Below are positions 33,783 to 43,350 of a DNA stretch of 64,000 nt, piece after piece. The stretch spans positions 1 through 64,000 of the forward strand of contig JARLGY010000019.1 in assembly GCA_031292525.1 (NCBI GenBank), read 5' to 3'. The notes below the pieces were generated by a model, which was given only the letters and a program-made list of their open reading frames with translations, was not told the DNA's origin and did no database searches. The first letter of the stretch is position 1. Every line of letters starts with the position of its first letter. This DNA is from Flavipsychrobacter sp. (GTDB lineage: Bacteria > Bacteroidota > Bacteroidia > Chitinophagales > Chitinophagaceae). A program made the translations under genes and the position numbers.

Positions 33783-34820
33783 ATGAAGAAAATATTACTA
33801 GGGGTTAGTGCCGCAATGATACTGACGAGTTCTGTAATAGCCCAGGATATTCACTACACACAGTACTTTACATCACCATTAACGCTAAACCCTGCACTTA
33901 CGGGTCTTGTACAGAATGATGTGCGCTTTTCTGCAAACTACCGTACACAGTGGGCTACCGTATCATCAAACCCCTACATCACAGGTACTGTAGCTTTTGA
34001 TATTGCCACCTTGAAAGGTAAATTACCTGAAGGTGATGCACTTGGTCTGGGTTTGCTGGGGTTATATGACAAATCAGGCGAAGGTGGATTGCAGAATACA
34101 TCTGTAGGCCTTTCTGCTGCTTACCATAAAGCATTTGGCGGTTCTAAACAGCACACTATATCATTAGGCGTACAAGGTATGCTGGTTACCAAAAACCTTG
34201 ACTTCACTAAATTAAGGTTTGAAGATCAGTTTGATGCTGCAACAGGTGGCACACCATATTCAACAAAAGAAACTTTTGGTACTGCCGATCTCAGTTATGC
34301 TGACTTCAATGCAGGGGTTATGTATTCTGGCCACGTTAGCGAGCATGCAACTGCTTATGCAGGTTTCTCTTATTATCACCTTACAGAACCAGTTGAAACT
34401 TTCCAGAGCAGCAACCACCAGATACATTCACGCCAAACTGCCTACCTTGGTGGTTCTTTCGACCTGAATGAAAACATGGTATTGTATTCAAGCGCTTTAT
34501 ATCAGGCACAGGCTTCAGCTACAGAAGTATTAGTAGGTGCTGCAGTTGGTTTTGTATTGAATCCAGGTCATGACCTAGAATATCGCAAGAACACAATATT
34601 CTATCTTGGTGGCTGGTATCGCTACGGAGATGCAGTATCTCCATACATTGGTTTAGGTTGGGCTAAAATGCAGCTTGGCGTAAGCTACGATGTTAATATC
34701 TCTAGCTTCACACCAGCTACCGGCGGTGCAGGTGCTTACGAACTGTCTCTGACTTTCAATGGTAACATCAACAAACGTGCTGATCAACCACACTACAACT
34801 TTGCTTGTCCTAAGTTCTAA
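33783..34820 (+). CDS. PorP/SprF-family outer membrane protein (T9SS-associated)
   Basis: 345 aa, signal peptide ~1-20 (ending VIA). Starts QDIHYTQYFTSPLTLNPALT, the diagnostic PorP/SprF N-terminus, then barrel-like strands to the end. PorP and SprF are outer-membrane barrels that help type IX secretion or surface attachment of large type B substrates, and are often encoded next to them. Here no large substrate is adjacent; the type B protein at 2.0-5.8 kb is 28 kb away. Ends at a shared terminator. Confidence 0.92.
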   Translation: MKKILLGVSAAMILTSSVIAQDIHYTQYFTSPLTLNPALTGLVQNDVRFSANYRTQWATVSSNPYITGTVAFDIATLKGKLPEGDALGLGLLGLYDKSGEGGLQNTSVGLSAAYHKAFGGSKQHTISLGVQGMLVTKNLDFTKLRFEDQFDAATGGTPYSTKETFGTADLSYADFNAGVMYSGHVSEHATAYAGFSYYHLTEPVETFQSSNHQIHSRQTAYLGGSFDLNENMVLYSSALYQAQASATEVLVGAAVGFVLNPGHDLEYRKNTIFYLGGWYRYGDAVSPYIGLGWAKMQLGVSYDVNISSFTPATGGAGAYELSLTFNGNINKRADQPHYNFACPKF

Positions 34821-34840
34821 TTCGAACTACCATATTTTAA

Positions 34841-34866
34841 AAAACCGGCTTTGCGCCGGTTTTTTT
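34841..34866. terminator. Bidirectional terminator
   Basis: AAAACCGGC (34841-34849) pairs with GCCGGTTTT (34855-34863) around TTTGC, with A and T runs outside. It serves the convergent PorP/SprF and glycosylase genes. Confidence 0.92.
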
Positions 34867-34869
34867 GTT

Positions 34870-35475
34870 TTATAGTCCTTTTGCTTTGCTTACGTACTTG
34901 TTGTCCTTTATCCAAAACCTGTACGGCAGCATGGCGTCATCCTGCGCATAAGCAACTCCTACGCGGGTGCCTGCTATGATGTCTTTAGACTTTATTTGAA
35001 TACCCCTATCTTCTATATATATGTCTGGACCTGAGAGCCTGGCACCTGTCATATGTTTGTCTATTCCCATTGCAGCACTTAGCGCGCCAGGGCCGGCAGT
35101 AACAGCAGACACCAGCTTTTCTTTGTTCCTGCGCTGCAGCATATAAGGAATACCATCTAGCGGCTCTAATGCTCTTACAAGGACTGCATGGGGGGTGTCT
35201 TTAAAATGGGTAACCACATTAAATAGATGATGTATGCCATAACACAGATACACATAAGCTACCCCACCCTTGCTATACATCACCTCGGTGCGACTGGTAC
35301 GCCTGCCACCATGGGCATGCGATGCCTTGTCAATAACACCGGCATAAGCTTCTGTTTCTACGATCATCCCGGCTGTATATTCGCCATTAAAATTGGTGAC
35401 CAGTACTTTGCCTAACAATTCGCTTGCGACCTGTACTACATCCTCCCTGGTATAAAAAGACTCTGGCAATATCAT
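34870..35475 (-). CDS. DNA-3-methyladenine glycosylase (AAG/MPG family)
   Basis: 201 aa. Removes alkylated purines in base-excision repair. Motifs fit the eukaryote-like MPG family: ELLGKVLVTNF, IVETEAYAGVIDKASHAHGG with the catalytic-region Glu, TEVMYSKGGVAYVYLCYGIH with the intercalating-Tyr region, AVLVRALEPLDG, and VTAGPGALSAAMGID. Monogenic, convergent with the PorP/SprF gene. Confidence 0.95.
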   Translation of the reverse strand: MILPESFYTREDVVQVASELLGKVLVTNFNGEYTAGMIVETEAYAGVIDKASHAHGGRRTSRTEVMYSKGGVAYVYLCYGIHHLFNVVTHFKDTPHAVLVRALEPLDGIPYMLQRRNKEKLVSAVTAGPGALSAAMGIDKHMTGARLSGPDIYIEDRGIQIKSKDIIAGTRVGVAYAQDDAMLPYRFWIKDNKYVSKAKGL

Positions 35476-35599
35476 GCTGCAAAGATAAAATGGATATGAT
35501 TGATAATGATAATTATCGTTCCAGTGTGAGCCACACCTCTTTCCAGCTAAATAGTTGCTGACCTTTTATATAAACTACCAAACACCTATCTTTACCTTG

Positions 35600-35917
35600 T
35601 TGAAAATATTTACTTTCATATTGTCCATATACATACTGCTGCTTACAGGGGTGCCTTGCTGCATATTTGATAATTGTGCAAAAGATAAAGTGGAGCAATC
35701 TCAACCAACAAAGCAGCGGCCAGTAAAAGAAAAAGGTTGCAACAATTGTTGTTCACCATTCTTTAGCTGCAGTAATTGTGGCGGCTTTATAGTTCAGCAA
35801 CATCTTACTATCGCCCCCATCCCAGCACAAAGTAATATTCAGAAGTTCCCCCTTTATAAACAGCCCTACCAGCCCGAATACGTGCCATCTGTATGGCAAC
35901 CTCCACGTTTAGCCTGA
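35600..35917 (+). CDS. Small Cys-rich exported protein (DUF6660-like)
   Basis: About 105 aa. There is no ATG; the frame opens with TTG codons at 35555, 35597 and 35600, and 35600 gives a normal leader, KIFTFILSIYILLLTG. Then come clustered Cys (VPCCIFDNC, GCNNCCSPFFSCSNCGG). The layout (hydrophobic start, Cys-rich middle ending C-x-PF-x-x-C-x-x-CGG) recalls a short family, DUF6660, that I associate with genes next to metal-related TonB receptors; this is from memory. It precedes the TonB receptor by 72 bases, so a shared role in metal or cofactor uptake is plausible. Confidence 0.6.
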   Translation: MKIFTFILSIYILLLTGVPCCIFDNCAKDKVEQSQPTKQRPVKEKGCNNCCSPFFSCSNCGGFIVQQHLTIAPIPAQSNIQKFPLYKQPYQPEYVPSVWQPPRLA

Positions 35918-35989
35918 TTTGACATTTTGTAATCGACCATGACCAAACGGGCATTGGTTATCAACATTTATTTATTTCAAATCCAGGTA

Positions 35990-38164
35990 ATGAAAACAAT
36001 CATTATAAGTGTAATGGCTTTATTTGCCATACAACAAGCATCAGCGCAAAGCAGTTTTTCATTTTATTTAAAAGACAGTAAAACAAAAGAAAGTGTACCG
36101 GGTGCAACGGCTAACATACAAGGAACAACAAATGGGGGCACTACAGATATAGATGGCTTGATAACCCTACAAGGGATAGCTAACGGCCAGCAGATCATAA
36201 TCTATAAAGCTATAGGTTATAAGCCAAAGTCTGATACGCTCATCTTTCCATTAGCAACCATTGATACGAATACTATTTTTATGGATGGTACAGAGGCCGA
36301 GTTGGACGAAGTAACCGTGAGCACAACCAGGAGTACACGAACTATAAAAGACATCCCCACCCGCGTGGAAGTGATAGGGGGAGAGGAACTTGATGAGAAA
36401 GGAAACATGAAACCAGGAGATATACGCATGATGCTGAGCGAAAGTACAGGCATCCAAACCTTGCAAACCTCTGCTACATCAGGCAATTCATCAATCCGTA
36501 TAGAAGGACTTGATGGCCGATATACCCAGATATTGAAGGATGGGTTTCCGCTATATGCAGGATTTTCCGGAGGGTTGGGGTTATTGCAAACACCACCACT
36601 GGACCTGAAGCAAGTGGAAATAATTAAAGGTTCGTCCTCAACACTCTACGGAGGTGGCGCAATAGCCGGACTCATCAACCTCATATCTAAAACACCAAAG
36701 GAGAAGCGTGAGCTACGTTTTCTTGTAAACGGCACATCGGCCTTAGGATTAGATATAAACGGATATTACGGACAACGCTTTGGCAAAGTAGGGCTTACTA
36801 TTTTTGCAGCCTATAACAGTAATGCTCCTTACGACCCTGCTGGCATAGGACTAACAGCTATCCCCAAATTTGAACGTTATACTTTCAACCCAAAATTGTT
36901 TTTTTATCTGGATAAAAAGACTGATTTAATATTTGGATTAAACACCACCGTTGAAAAAAGACTAGGCGGTGATATACAATACATTAAAGGTAATGGGGAT
37001 AGCACACATAGTTACTATGAAGACAATAACACACAACGCTATAGCAGTCAACTTGAAGTAAAACACAGATTCAGTGATCACGCATCACTCTCTATTAAAA
37101 ACAGTATAGATCTTTTTGACAGAGTGATCAATACGCCGGGTTACAAGTTTGATGGCTCACAAACCAGCAGCTTTACAGAAGCCAGTTATTTGCACCATAA
37201 GGATAAAACCGAATGGGTAGGTGGCGCAAATGTGTTTACTGATGGATTTAGTGAACGAAAATTGACCAGTATACCGTTGCGTAATTACACACAAACAACA
37301 ATAGGTGGGTTTATACAGAACACATGGGACATTAGTCACAAAATAATTCTTGAAAGTGGCTTGCGCAGTGATTATATACTGGACTACGGCTGGACCTTGC
37401 TACCTCGTATATCATTACTATATAAAATCAATAGCCAACTGACATCGCGGCTGGGCGGTGGCCTAGGTTATAAAACACCCACTATTTTTACGGAAGAGAG
37501 CGAGCGGATACAATATCATAATGTTTTACCAATAAGCGCAGACAGCAATAAACTTGAAAAAAGCTATGGCGCAAATTGGGATGTAAATTATAGAACATCT
37601 TTTGCTGATGGCAGCATTTCTTTTTCGGTAAACCAACTCTTTTTCTATACGCGCCTTAACAATCCATTACTGTTAACCCCCATCGGGACAGACTTGTATC
37701 AATTTAAAAACGTAGCCGCGCACATTGATGCACAAGGTGCCGAAACAAATATTAAGCTCGGGTATAAAAACTTTAAACTATACCTGGGCTATACCTGCAC
37801 TTATTCCTATATACACGACGGCAGTAATGTAAATGAAACGCCATTAACACCCCGGCATCATACCAATTCAGTATTGACCTATGAAATTGAAAACAAATTA
37901 AAGTTGGGCCTGGAAGCCTACTATTACAGTCCACAAAAGCTAAGCGATGGTTCTACAGGAAGGGATTACTGGCTTTGTGGATTTATGGCAGAGCGTGCCT
38001 GGAAAAAGTTCTCACTGTTCATCAACTTTGAGAACTTCCTTGACACCCGGCAAACGCGTTTTGGCGCCATTTATACCGGCAGCCTTACCAACCCTATATT
38101 TAAAGATATATACGCTCCATTAGACGGTTTTGTTGCTAATGGAGGAATTAAAATAAATCTATAA
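35990..38164 (+). CDS. TonB-dependent receptor with carboxypeptidase-like N-domain
   Basis: 724 aa from the ATG at 35990 (MKTIIISVMALFAIQQASAQ, signal peptide); the open frame to 35939 is upstream read-through. A carboxypeptidase-regulatory-like domain (~20-105) precedes the plug (DEVTVSTTRSTRTIKDIPTR, then SIRIEGLDGRYTQILKDGFP and VEIIKGSSSTLYGGGAIAG), followed by a 22-strand-type barrel. The plug signatures match vitamin-B12/siderophore/metal-type receptors rather than SusC. Ligand unknown; the Cys-rich neighbour hints at a metal. TonB, ExbB and ExbD are not in the window. Confidence 0.93.
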   Translation: MKTIIISVMALFAIQQASAQSSFSFYLKDSKTKESVPGATANIQGTTNGGTTDIDGLITLQGIANGQQIIIYKAIGYKPKSDTLIFPLATIDTNTIFMDGTEAELDEVTVSTTRSTRTIKDIPTRVEVIGGEELDEKGNMKPGDIRMMLSESTGIQTLQTSATSGNSSIRIEGLDGRYTQILKDGFPLYAGFSGGLGLLQTPPLDLKQVEIIKGSSSTLYGGGAIAGLINLISKTPKEKRELRFLVNGTSALGLDINGYYGQRFGKVGLTIFAAYNSNAPYDPAGIGLTAIPKFERYTFNPKLFFYLDKKTDLIFGLNTTVEKRLGGDIQYIKGNGDSTHSYYEDNNTQRYSSQLEVKHRFSDHASLSIKNSIDLFDRVINTPGYKFDGSQTSSFTEASYLHHKDKTEWVGGANVFTDGFSERKLTSIPLRNYTQTTIGGFIQNTWDISHKIILESGLRSDYILDYGWTLLPRISLLYKINSQLTSRLGGGLGYKTPTIFTEESERIQYHNVLPISADSNKLEKSYGANWDVNYRTSFADGSISFSVNQLFFYTRLNNPLLLTPIGTDLYQFKNVAAHIDAQGAETNIKLGYKNFKLYLGYTCTYSYIHDGSNVNETPLTPRHHTNSVLTYEIENKLKLGLEAYYYSPQKLSDGSTGRDYWLCGFMAERAWKKFSLFINFENFLDTRQTRFGAIYTGSLTNPIFKDIYAPLDGFVANGGIKINL

Positions 38165-38236
38165 GCAAGGATTATTGGTTTTATTTATCTCGGCAGCTTT
38201 ATTACCTGTCTCCATTACCGTACATTTATAACGTTT

Positions 38237-38941
38237 ATGTCCAACAAAGCAAAGCTCTACCTCATCCCCGTACCAATTGCAGATGGTGCCGTGCACACTC
38301 TGCCTGCAGATGTATATACTATAACTGACGATATCAAGTATTATTTCGTAGAAAACATACGTTCAGCAAGGCGTTTTTTGCGCTTATTGCACCCCGCTAT
38401 CAATATCGATGAGATGCAATTCTCGGAGATCAGCAAGCATGAAGGGGCCGATATGAATACCTTCAAAAAATGGCTGAAAGAAGGGCATACAATTGGAGTA
38501 CTCAGTGAATCGGGCTGCCCGGGTATTGCTGACCCTGGTGCAGAGTTGGCAGCTGTGGCACACCAGGCCGGCGTAGCTATAATACCCATTACAGGACCTA
38601 GTTCGATCATCCTATCACTCATGGCATCGGGCCTTAACGGCCAAAGCTTTTGTTTTACCGGCTACCTGCCTGTAAAAGATCCCGAACGCAGCAAGCGCAT
38701 AAAACAACTGGAACAAGTATCTGCAAAGGAAAAGCAAACACAACTGTTTATAGAAACCCCTTATCGCAATGATGCTTTGCTCGCCGATTTGCTTAAGACT
38801 TGTTTGCCTGGCACCAGGTTGTGCATAGCACAGAACCTAACTGCACCTGATGCTTTTATAAAAACATGCAGTATTGAGCAATGGAAAAAAGAAACACGTG
38901 TATTAGGGAAGATACCAGCAGTATTTTTAATACTGGCTTAA
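38237..38941 (+). CDS. RsmI-like SAM-dependent methyltransferase (tetrapyrrole methylase fold)
   Basis: 234 aa. Related to RsmI, which 2'-O-methylates C1402 of 16S rRNA. Motifs: KLYLIPVPIADGAVHTLP at the start, YFVENIRSARRFLR, GVLSESGCPGIADPGAELA, IIPITGPSSIILSLMASGL and LFIETPYRNDALL. It is shorter than E. coli RsmI (~286 aa) and lacks its C-terminal domain, as do many Bacteroidota homologues, so the exact nucleotide is less certain. Confidence 0.88.
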   Translation: MSNKAKLYLIPVPIADGAVHTLPADVYTITDDIKYYFVENIRSARRFLRLLHPAINIDEMQFSEISKHEGADMNTFKKWLKEGHTIGVLSESGCPGIADPGAELAAVAHQAGVAIIPITGPSSIILSLMASGLNGQSFCFTGYLPVKDPERSKRIKQLEQVSAKEKQTQLFIETPYRNDALLADLLKTCLPGTRLCIAQNLTAPDAFIKTCSIEQWKKETRVLGKIPAVFLILA

Positions 38942-38945
38942 TGAT

Positions 38946-38980
38946 AAATGAATAGGGCGGGTAGCCTGCCCTATTCATTT
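38946..38980. terminator. Bidirectional terminator
   Basis: AAATGAATAGGGC (38946-38958) pairs with GCCCTATTCATTT (38968-38980), a 13-bp perfect stem, between convergent genes. It overlaps the stop codon region of the leftward gene by two bases. Confidence 0.9.
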
Positions 38981-39389
38981 AATATGGATTAGTGCTATCC
39001 ACACTAACTATACGGTCCACAATATATTGCCCTTTATCGCTGTTTTTATCATTATAATTATCGCCCCGCCATGGTAAGGCACGGCGGTACTGTACATAAT
39101 GTAACTTCACTATTCTACCCGTATTTGCATTCAATGAATCTGCAATTCCCTTGTCTGAAACACTGAAATAAAAATAATTAGAATTCACTAAACCTGTGTT
39201 AGCACGCTGGCCAAAACCTAGCTGCACCATTTCACCCTCGTAAGTTTTGAACAGGTTGCCACGTCTTGAAAATTTCTGCAGTGCCCCCTCGCGATAACCG
39301 TCACTATATACACTGTAGTAAAACCAGTACACATACGCGGTTACGCCCATAATTATGGCTATTGAAAGGAACAGGATAACTTTACGCAT
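38979..39389 (-). CDS. Single-pass membrane-anchored protein of unknown function
   Basis: 136 aa: one N-terminal membrane helix (ILFLSIAIIMGVTAYVYWFY), then a soluble domain with GALQKFSRRGNLFKTYEGEM and WRGDN. Similar Bacteroidota proteins are sometimes labelled 6-phosphogluconate dehydrogenase in databases; nothing here resembles that enzyme. It is the third gene of a leftward operon with a hydrolase and a glycosyltransferase (33-base gap). Confidence 0.78.
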   Translation of the reverse strand: MRKVILFLSIAIIMGVTAYVYWFYYSVYSDGYREGALQKFSRRGNLFKTYEGEMVQLGFGQRANTGLVNSNYFYFSVSDKGIADSLNANTGRIVKLHYVQYRRALPWRGDNYNDKNSDKGQYIVDRIVSVDSTNPY

Positions 39390-39421
39390 AGCAGTATAAA
39401 TATTGATAAAATTAGTTGAAA

Positions 39422-40558
39422 TTATTTGACTGTCCTACCCTTCCACTGGTATGTACCAGTAAAACCCGCAAACCCAACCAGCACTATATACAATATATGC
39501 AACGGCTGTAGCAAAGGGAACACCCATAACTGTCGTCTTTTATTAAAGAACCGGGCAACCGGATACAGGTAAATAAGCTCTGCAGCAATCTTAATACCAA
39601 TGCAAACTCCTAGTACCAGCAAGTAATCCTTATTGAATATGCACCCAATAGCCAATACAAACATTGCGAGGTTAAAAAGATAAACAAAGCTGAGCACTAT
39701 AGTCATTTTTTGATCATCGTACTTACCCGATTTTGAAGCCCAGCGTACTCTTTGTCTGTAAAAACCAAGCCAGTCAGGTTGTGGGGGTGTACTTACAATA
39801 GCAGCTTTTGATTTAAGATAACCAATACGCGAAGGGAACTCCTTTTGTAGCTTCATCATAAGCAAATAATCATCGCCTGATGCAAGATGGTCTATCCCAT
39901 TGTAACCATCAACCTGCAGGTAAGCTTCACGCGAGAACGCCAGGTTTGCACCATTGCTCATGTTGCCCATCTTCATATAATGGCTTGCAGCAGTGATCCC
40001 CTGCATACTCATAAAATCGAGCGACTGAAACACCTGTACGAGGCTAGCATCATTAGTAAAATCAACAGGCGCAACAATCAGAACCGGCTGTTCCTGTTCA
40101 TACTTTGCGGTTATGTGCGCCAGCCATTTAGACGGCGCAGTACAGTCAGCATCAGTGGTTATAATGAGCTCCCCTGTACTATAAACTATTCCGGTAGCAA
40201 TAGCTTTTTTCTTATATGCCACCACACCTTCTTCATTCATGTGGGCTGCCAGGTTGATATACCTAACCCTATCATCTTTGTAGGTATTTACAACTGCTGC
40301 TGTTCCATCTGTGCTATGGTCATCCACAACTACTATCTCAACCAGCGACTGAGGGTATTGCTGCGCAAGTATAGCATCTATACACTTTCCTATATTAGCT
40401 TCCTCATTCCTTGCCGCTATAATAATACAAATGGAAGTATGCGGCACGTAGTCATCACTCATATGATGCAACGGTTGCTTTAGCCAACCATAGAGGTACA
40501 GCATCATGAGTACGATGTAGGCTATCAGCAGAAGCACGCAAAACCCGGGAAATATCAT
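39422..40558 (-). CDS. Family 2 glycosyltransferase, membrane-bound
   Basis: 378 aa. One N-terminal helix (~4-24), a cytosolic GT-A domain, and three helices at the C-terminus. GT2 signatures: ICIIIAARNEEANIGKCID, VVVDDHSTDGT, TTDADCTAPS (metal-binding Asp pair), SGDDYLLM and QRVRWASKSG (the QxxRW motif of processive or membrane GT2). Donor and acceptor unknown. Its start overlaps the hydrolase stop by one base (TAATG), so translation is coupled. Confidence 0.92.
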   Translation of the reverse strand: MIFPGFCVLLLIAYIVLMMLYLYGWLKQPLHHMSDDYVPHTSICIIIAARNEEANIGKCIDAILAQQYPQSLVEIVVVDDHSTDGTAAVVNTYKDDRVRYINLAAHMNEEGVVAYKKKAIATGIVYSTGELIITTDADCTAPSKWLAHITAKYEQEQPVLIVAPVDFTNDASLVQVFQSLDFMSMQGITAASHYMKMGNMSNGANLAFSREAYLQVDGYNGIDHLASGDDYLLMMKLQKEFPSRIGYLKSKAAIVSTPPQPDWLGFYRQRVRWASKSGKYDDQKMTIVLSFVYLFNLAMFVLAIGCIFNKDYLLVLGVCIGIKIAAELIYLYPVARFFNKRRQLWVFPLLQPLHILYIVLVGFAGFTGTYQWKGRTVK

Positions 40559-41367
40559 TAGTCGAGAAGGGTTTTAGCTATTTCAGGTATTGATTGTGTA
40601 TTTATGGTACGATGACCACAATTCAAAATGGTTAAATGGGCTGTTTTCAAGTTTTTCACAAAGTTAATGGCCAACCGCGCAGGTATTATGGTATCGTATT
40701 GGCCAACAAAAACATAAACGGGTATCCTATATTTATTCAACATGCTTTTTAGCCTGCCAATATAAGGTCTTAATGAGCTGGTTACATTCCACACATTCCG
40801 TAAAAACTCCCGGCTTTGTTTGTTCTGTAAATGGTTGAGCACAAAAGTATGCAGCGATGTCTTAATCAACTTAAATCTGCTTAATTGGTTAAGGACACTG
40901 ATATACACGCCAGGCTTTTCTACAAGATGGTTCATGAAGCGCTTACCTAGGTAAGTGGTCGTACTAAAAGAGTAGAATGAATGCGACGACATCCCATCTG
41001 ATGACAACAGCACTAATCTATCAATTTGTTCCGGCATGTGTTCAGTAATAGCCAGGCATATGCGACCACCCAGACTATACCCCATTAGCGAGAATTTATC
41101 TACACTATACCTTTCCTTCATGTCCCTGGATAATAAACAAAGATCCGCCATACTAAGCTGCCTGCCATCCCATTTACTACTTCCATGATAAGGCAAATCA
41201 AAAGAAAGGATGGTGTATTCCCTGCCCAGGTATTTTTCAAAAGGAATAAAAAGAGTTGCATTATTACTATACCCGTGAAATGTAAGTAACAGTTTTTTAC
41301 CCGTACCCATCACTATGTAGTGCAACTCTTCATCACCCCGCAAAACATATATACCTGTTCGTTGCAT
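40558..41367 (-). CDS. Alpha/beta hydrolase
   Basis: 269 aa, no signal peptide. Alpha/beta-hydrolase fold: oxyanion segment LLTFHGYSNNATLF, SFDLPYHGSSKW, nucleophile elbow MGYSLGG (Ser ~100), acid in FVGQYDTIIP and His in LNCGHRTINT. Substrate unknown. First gene of a three-gene leftward operon with a GT2 and a membrane protein. Confidence 0.9.
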   Translation of the reverse strand: MQRTGIYVLRGDEELHYIVMGTGKKLLLTFHGYSNNATLFIPFEKYLGREYTILSFDLPYHGSSKWDGRQLSMADLCLLSRDMKERYSVDKFSLMGYSLGGRICLAITEHMPEQIDRLVLLSSDGMSSHSFYSFSTTTYLGKRFMNHLVEKPGVYISVLNQLSRFKLIKTSLHTFVLNHLQNKQSREFLRNVWNVTSSLRPYIGRLKSMLNKYRIPVYVFVGQYDTIIPARLAINFVKNLKTAHLTILNCGHRTINTQSIPEIAKTLLD

Positions 41368-41484
41368 TCTTAGAGAAATTCTATACTTGTATTGAAAAAA
41401 TAATGACCAATATCATCAGGATAATGTGGTAATTTAACAAGTGTAATCGTGATTATTCATTTATTTTTATAAAAAAGCAGTGAT

Positions 41485-43266
41485 ATGGAAATGCAAACCA
41501 AGGCTGGCATACAAGGTGGTGGATTTTTGATACAAACTTCTACCCCCGAAGATACGTTTACCCCTGAAGATTTTAATGATGAGCAGCACATGATCATAGA
41601 TATGTGCCGGGAATTCCTGGATAAGGAAGTGATACCTCATTTGATTGAAATTGATGCGCAGAAAGAAGGTCTGATGCCGGAACTGCTAGACAAAGCGGGC
41701 GAGCTAGGCTTACTGGGAGCTGCCTTCCCAGAAAAATATAACGGACTGGGTAAGGACTTTGTAACATCTACCCTGGTAAATGAATGCCTGGGCGGTGGTC
41801 ATTCTTTCGCGGTGGCCATGGCTGCACACAATGGTATAGGTTCTTTGCCTATACTATACTTTGGTACAGAGGCACAAAAAGACAAATACATACCCAAGCT
41901 GGCTACAGGCGAAATGAAGGGCGCTTATGCACTTACAGAACCGGGTTCGGGATCGGATGCGTTGGGTGCTAAAACTACTGCAACCCTAAGCGCAGATGGC
42001 AAACAATATGTAATAAACGGACAGAAAATATGGATCACAAATGCAGGCTTTGCTGATGTATTTACGGTATTTGCTAAGATTGATGGCGACAAGTTCAGCG
42101 CATTTATAGTAGATAGGGGTACACCGGGCCTGACGTTTGGAGCCGAAGAGCATAAAATGGGTATTAAAGGATCCAGCACACGCCAATTATTTTTTGAGAA
42201 CTGTGCTGTTCCTGTTGAGAACCTACTGGGCGAAATAGGCCGTGGACATATCATAGCATTCAACATCCTGAATATAGGCAGATTAAAACTTTGTGCTGCT
42301 ACACTCGGAGGGGCTAAACGCGCATTGAATACCAGCATAGTATATGCGGCAACACGCGAGCAGTTTAAAACGCCAATAGCCAACTTTGGTGCTATACAAT
42401 CTAAAATAGCTGAAATGGCCATAAGGGTATTTGCATCAGAAAGTGCACTGTACCGCAGTAGCCAATGGGTGGATGAAAAGGAACATGAATTGCGCACAGA
42501 AGGCAAGCATGAAAACGAAACGCTACTGGGTGCAGCTGAAGAATATGCTATAGAATGTGCTATGTTGAAAGTATTGGGTAGCGAATGCCTGGACTATGTT
42601 GTGGATGAAGGAGTGCAGATACATGGCGGCAATGGCTTTTCAGATGAGTATAACATCAGTCGTGCATATCGAGATAGCCGCATCAACCGCATATTTGAAG
42701 GCACCAACGAGATAAACAGACTCCTTGTGCTGGATATGTATCTGAAACGTGCACTTAAAGGTCGCATCAACCTGCTGGGCCCTGCAATGGGCATACAGAA
42801 AGAACTTACCAGCATACCCGATTTTGATACCAGCGATGCACCATTTGCTGCCGAATACAAGGTTATAGCTAGCTTTAAAAAAGCCATACTAATGTGTGCA
42901 GGTGCTGCAGCACAAAAGCTATTGGCCAACCTGGAACACGAACAAGAAGTGCTGATGAACATAGCCGATATGGCTATTGACACCTTCCAGGCTGAAAGTA
43001 TGCTGCTGCGAGCTATAAAGATGAGCAATAATAGCCATGCTAATGCAGAACTTGCCCTGGATGCTACACGTACTTTTATTGCTGACGCTGGTGACCGCAT
43101 CAATCACAACGGTAAGAATGCCATTAATGCATTTGCCGATGGCGATGAGCAACGTATGATGCTAATGGGCTTGAAACGCTTCAGTAAGACAGACAACTTT
43201 AATACTAAAGACGCGCGCAGGAGAATTGCTAAGAGGCTGCTAGAAAATAACCAGTATTTCTTTTAA
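41485..43266 (+). CDS. Acyl-CoA dehydrogenase (long-chain/VLCAD-like)
   Basis: 593 aa. FAD enzyme making trans-2-enoyl-CoA in beta-oxidation. Contains YALTEPGSGSDALG, the FAD/substrate strand WITNAGFADVFTVFAKI, YAATREQFKTPIANFGAIQ, and RINRIFEGTNEINR with the catalytic-base Glu. It is longer than the ~380-aa short-chain enzymes because of a C-terminal helical extension (~430-593), as in VLCAD/ACAD9-like enzymes. Monocistronic, terminated against the aminotransferase. Electron-transfer flavoprotein genes are not in the window. Confidence 0.95.
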   Translation: MEMQTKAGIQGGGFLIQTSTPEDTFTPEDFNDEQHMIIDMCREFLDKEVIPHLIEIDAQKEGLMPELLDKAGELGLLGAAFPEKYNGLGKDFVTSTLVNECLGGGHSFAVAMAAHNGIGSLPILYFGTEAQKDKYIPKLATGEMKGAYALTEPGSGSDALGAKTTATLSADGKQYVINGQKIWITNAGFADVFTVFAKIDGDKFSAFIVDRGTPGLTFGAEEHKMGIKGSSTRQLFFENCAVPVENLLGEIGRGHIIAFNILNIGRLKLCAATLGGAKRALNTSIVYAATREQFKTPIANFGAIQSKIAEMAIRVFASESALYRSSQWVDEKEHELRTEGKHENETLLGAAEEYAIECAMLKVLGSECLDYVVDEGVQIHGGNGFSDEYNISRAYRDSRINRIFEGTNEINRLLVLDMYLKRALKGRINLLGPAMGIQKELTSIPDFDTSDAPFAAEYKVIASFKKAILMCAGAAAQKLLANLEHEQEVLMNIADMAIDTFQAESMLLRAIKMSNNSHANAELALDATRTFIADAGDRINHNGKNAINAFADGDEQRMMLMGLKRFSKTDNFNTKDARRRIAKRLLENNQYFF

Positions 43267-43314
43267 TGCTCCTTGTTGCTAAAAGACAAAAATTGACGTT
43301 CAGCTAAATTTCAT

Positions 43315-43350
43315 AAAGCGCATTACCTTAACGGGTAATGCGCTTATTTT
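43315..43350. terminator. Bidirectional terminator
   Basis: GCGCATTACC (43318-43327) pairs with GGTAATGCGC (43334-43343), followed by TTATTTTTTATTTT; A-rich bases precede. Serves the convergent dehydrogenase and aminotransferase genes. Confidence 0.9.

Noticed and set aside
35939-35989. Longer start for the TonB receptor
   Set aside because: The extension precedes a complete signal peptide starting at 35990.
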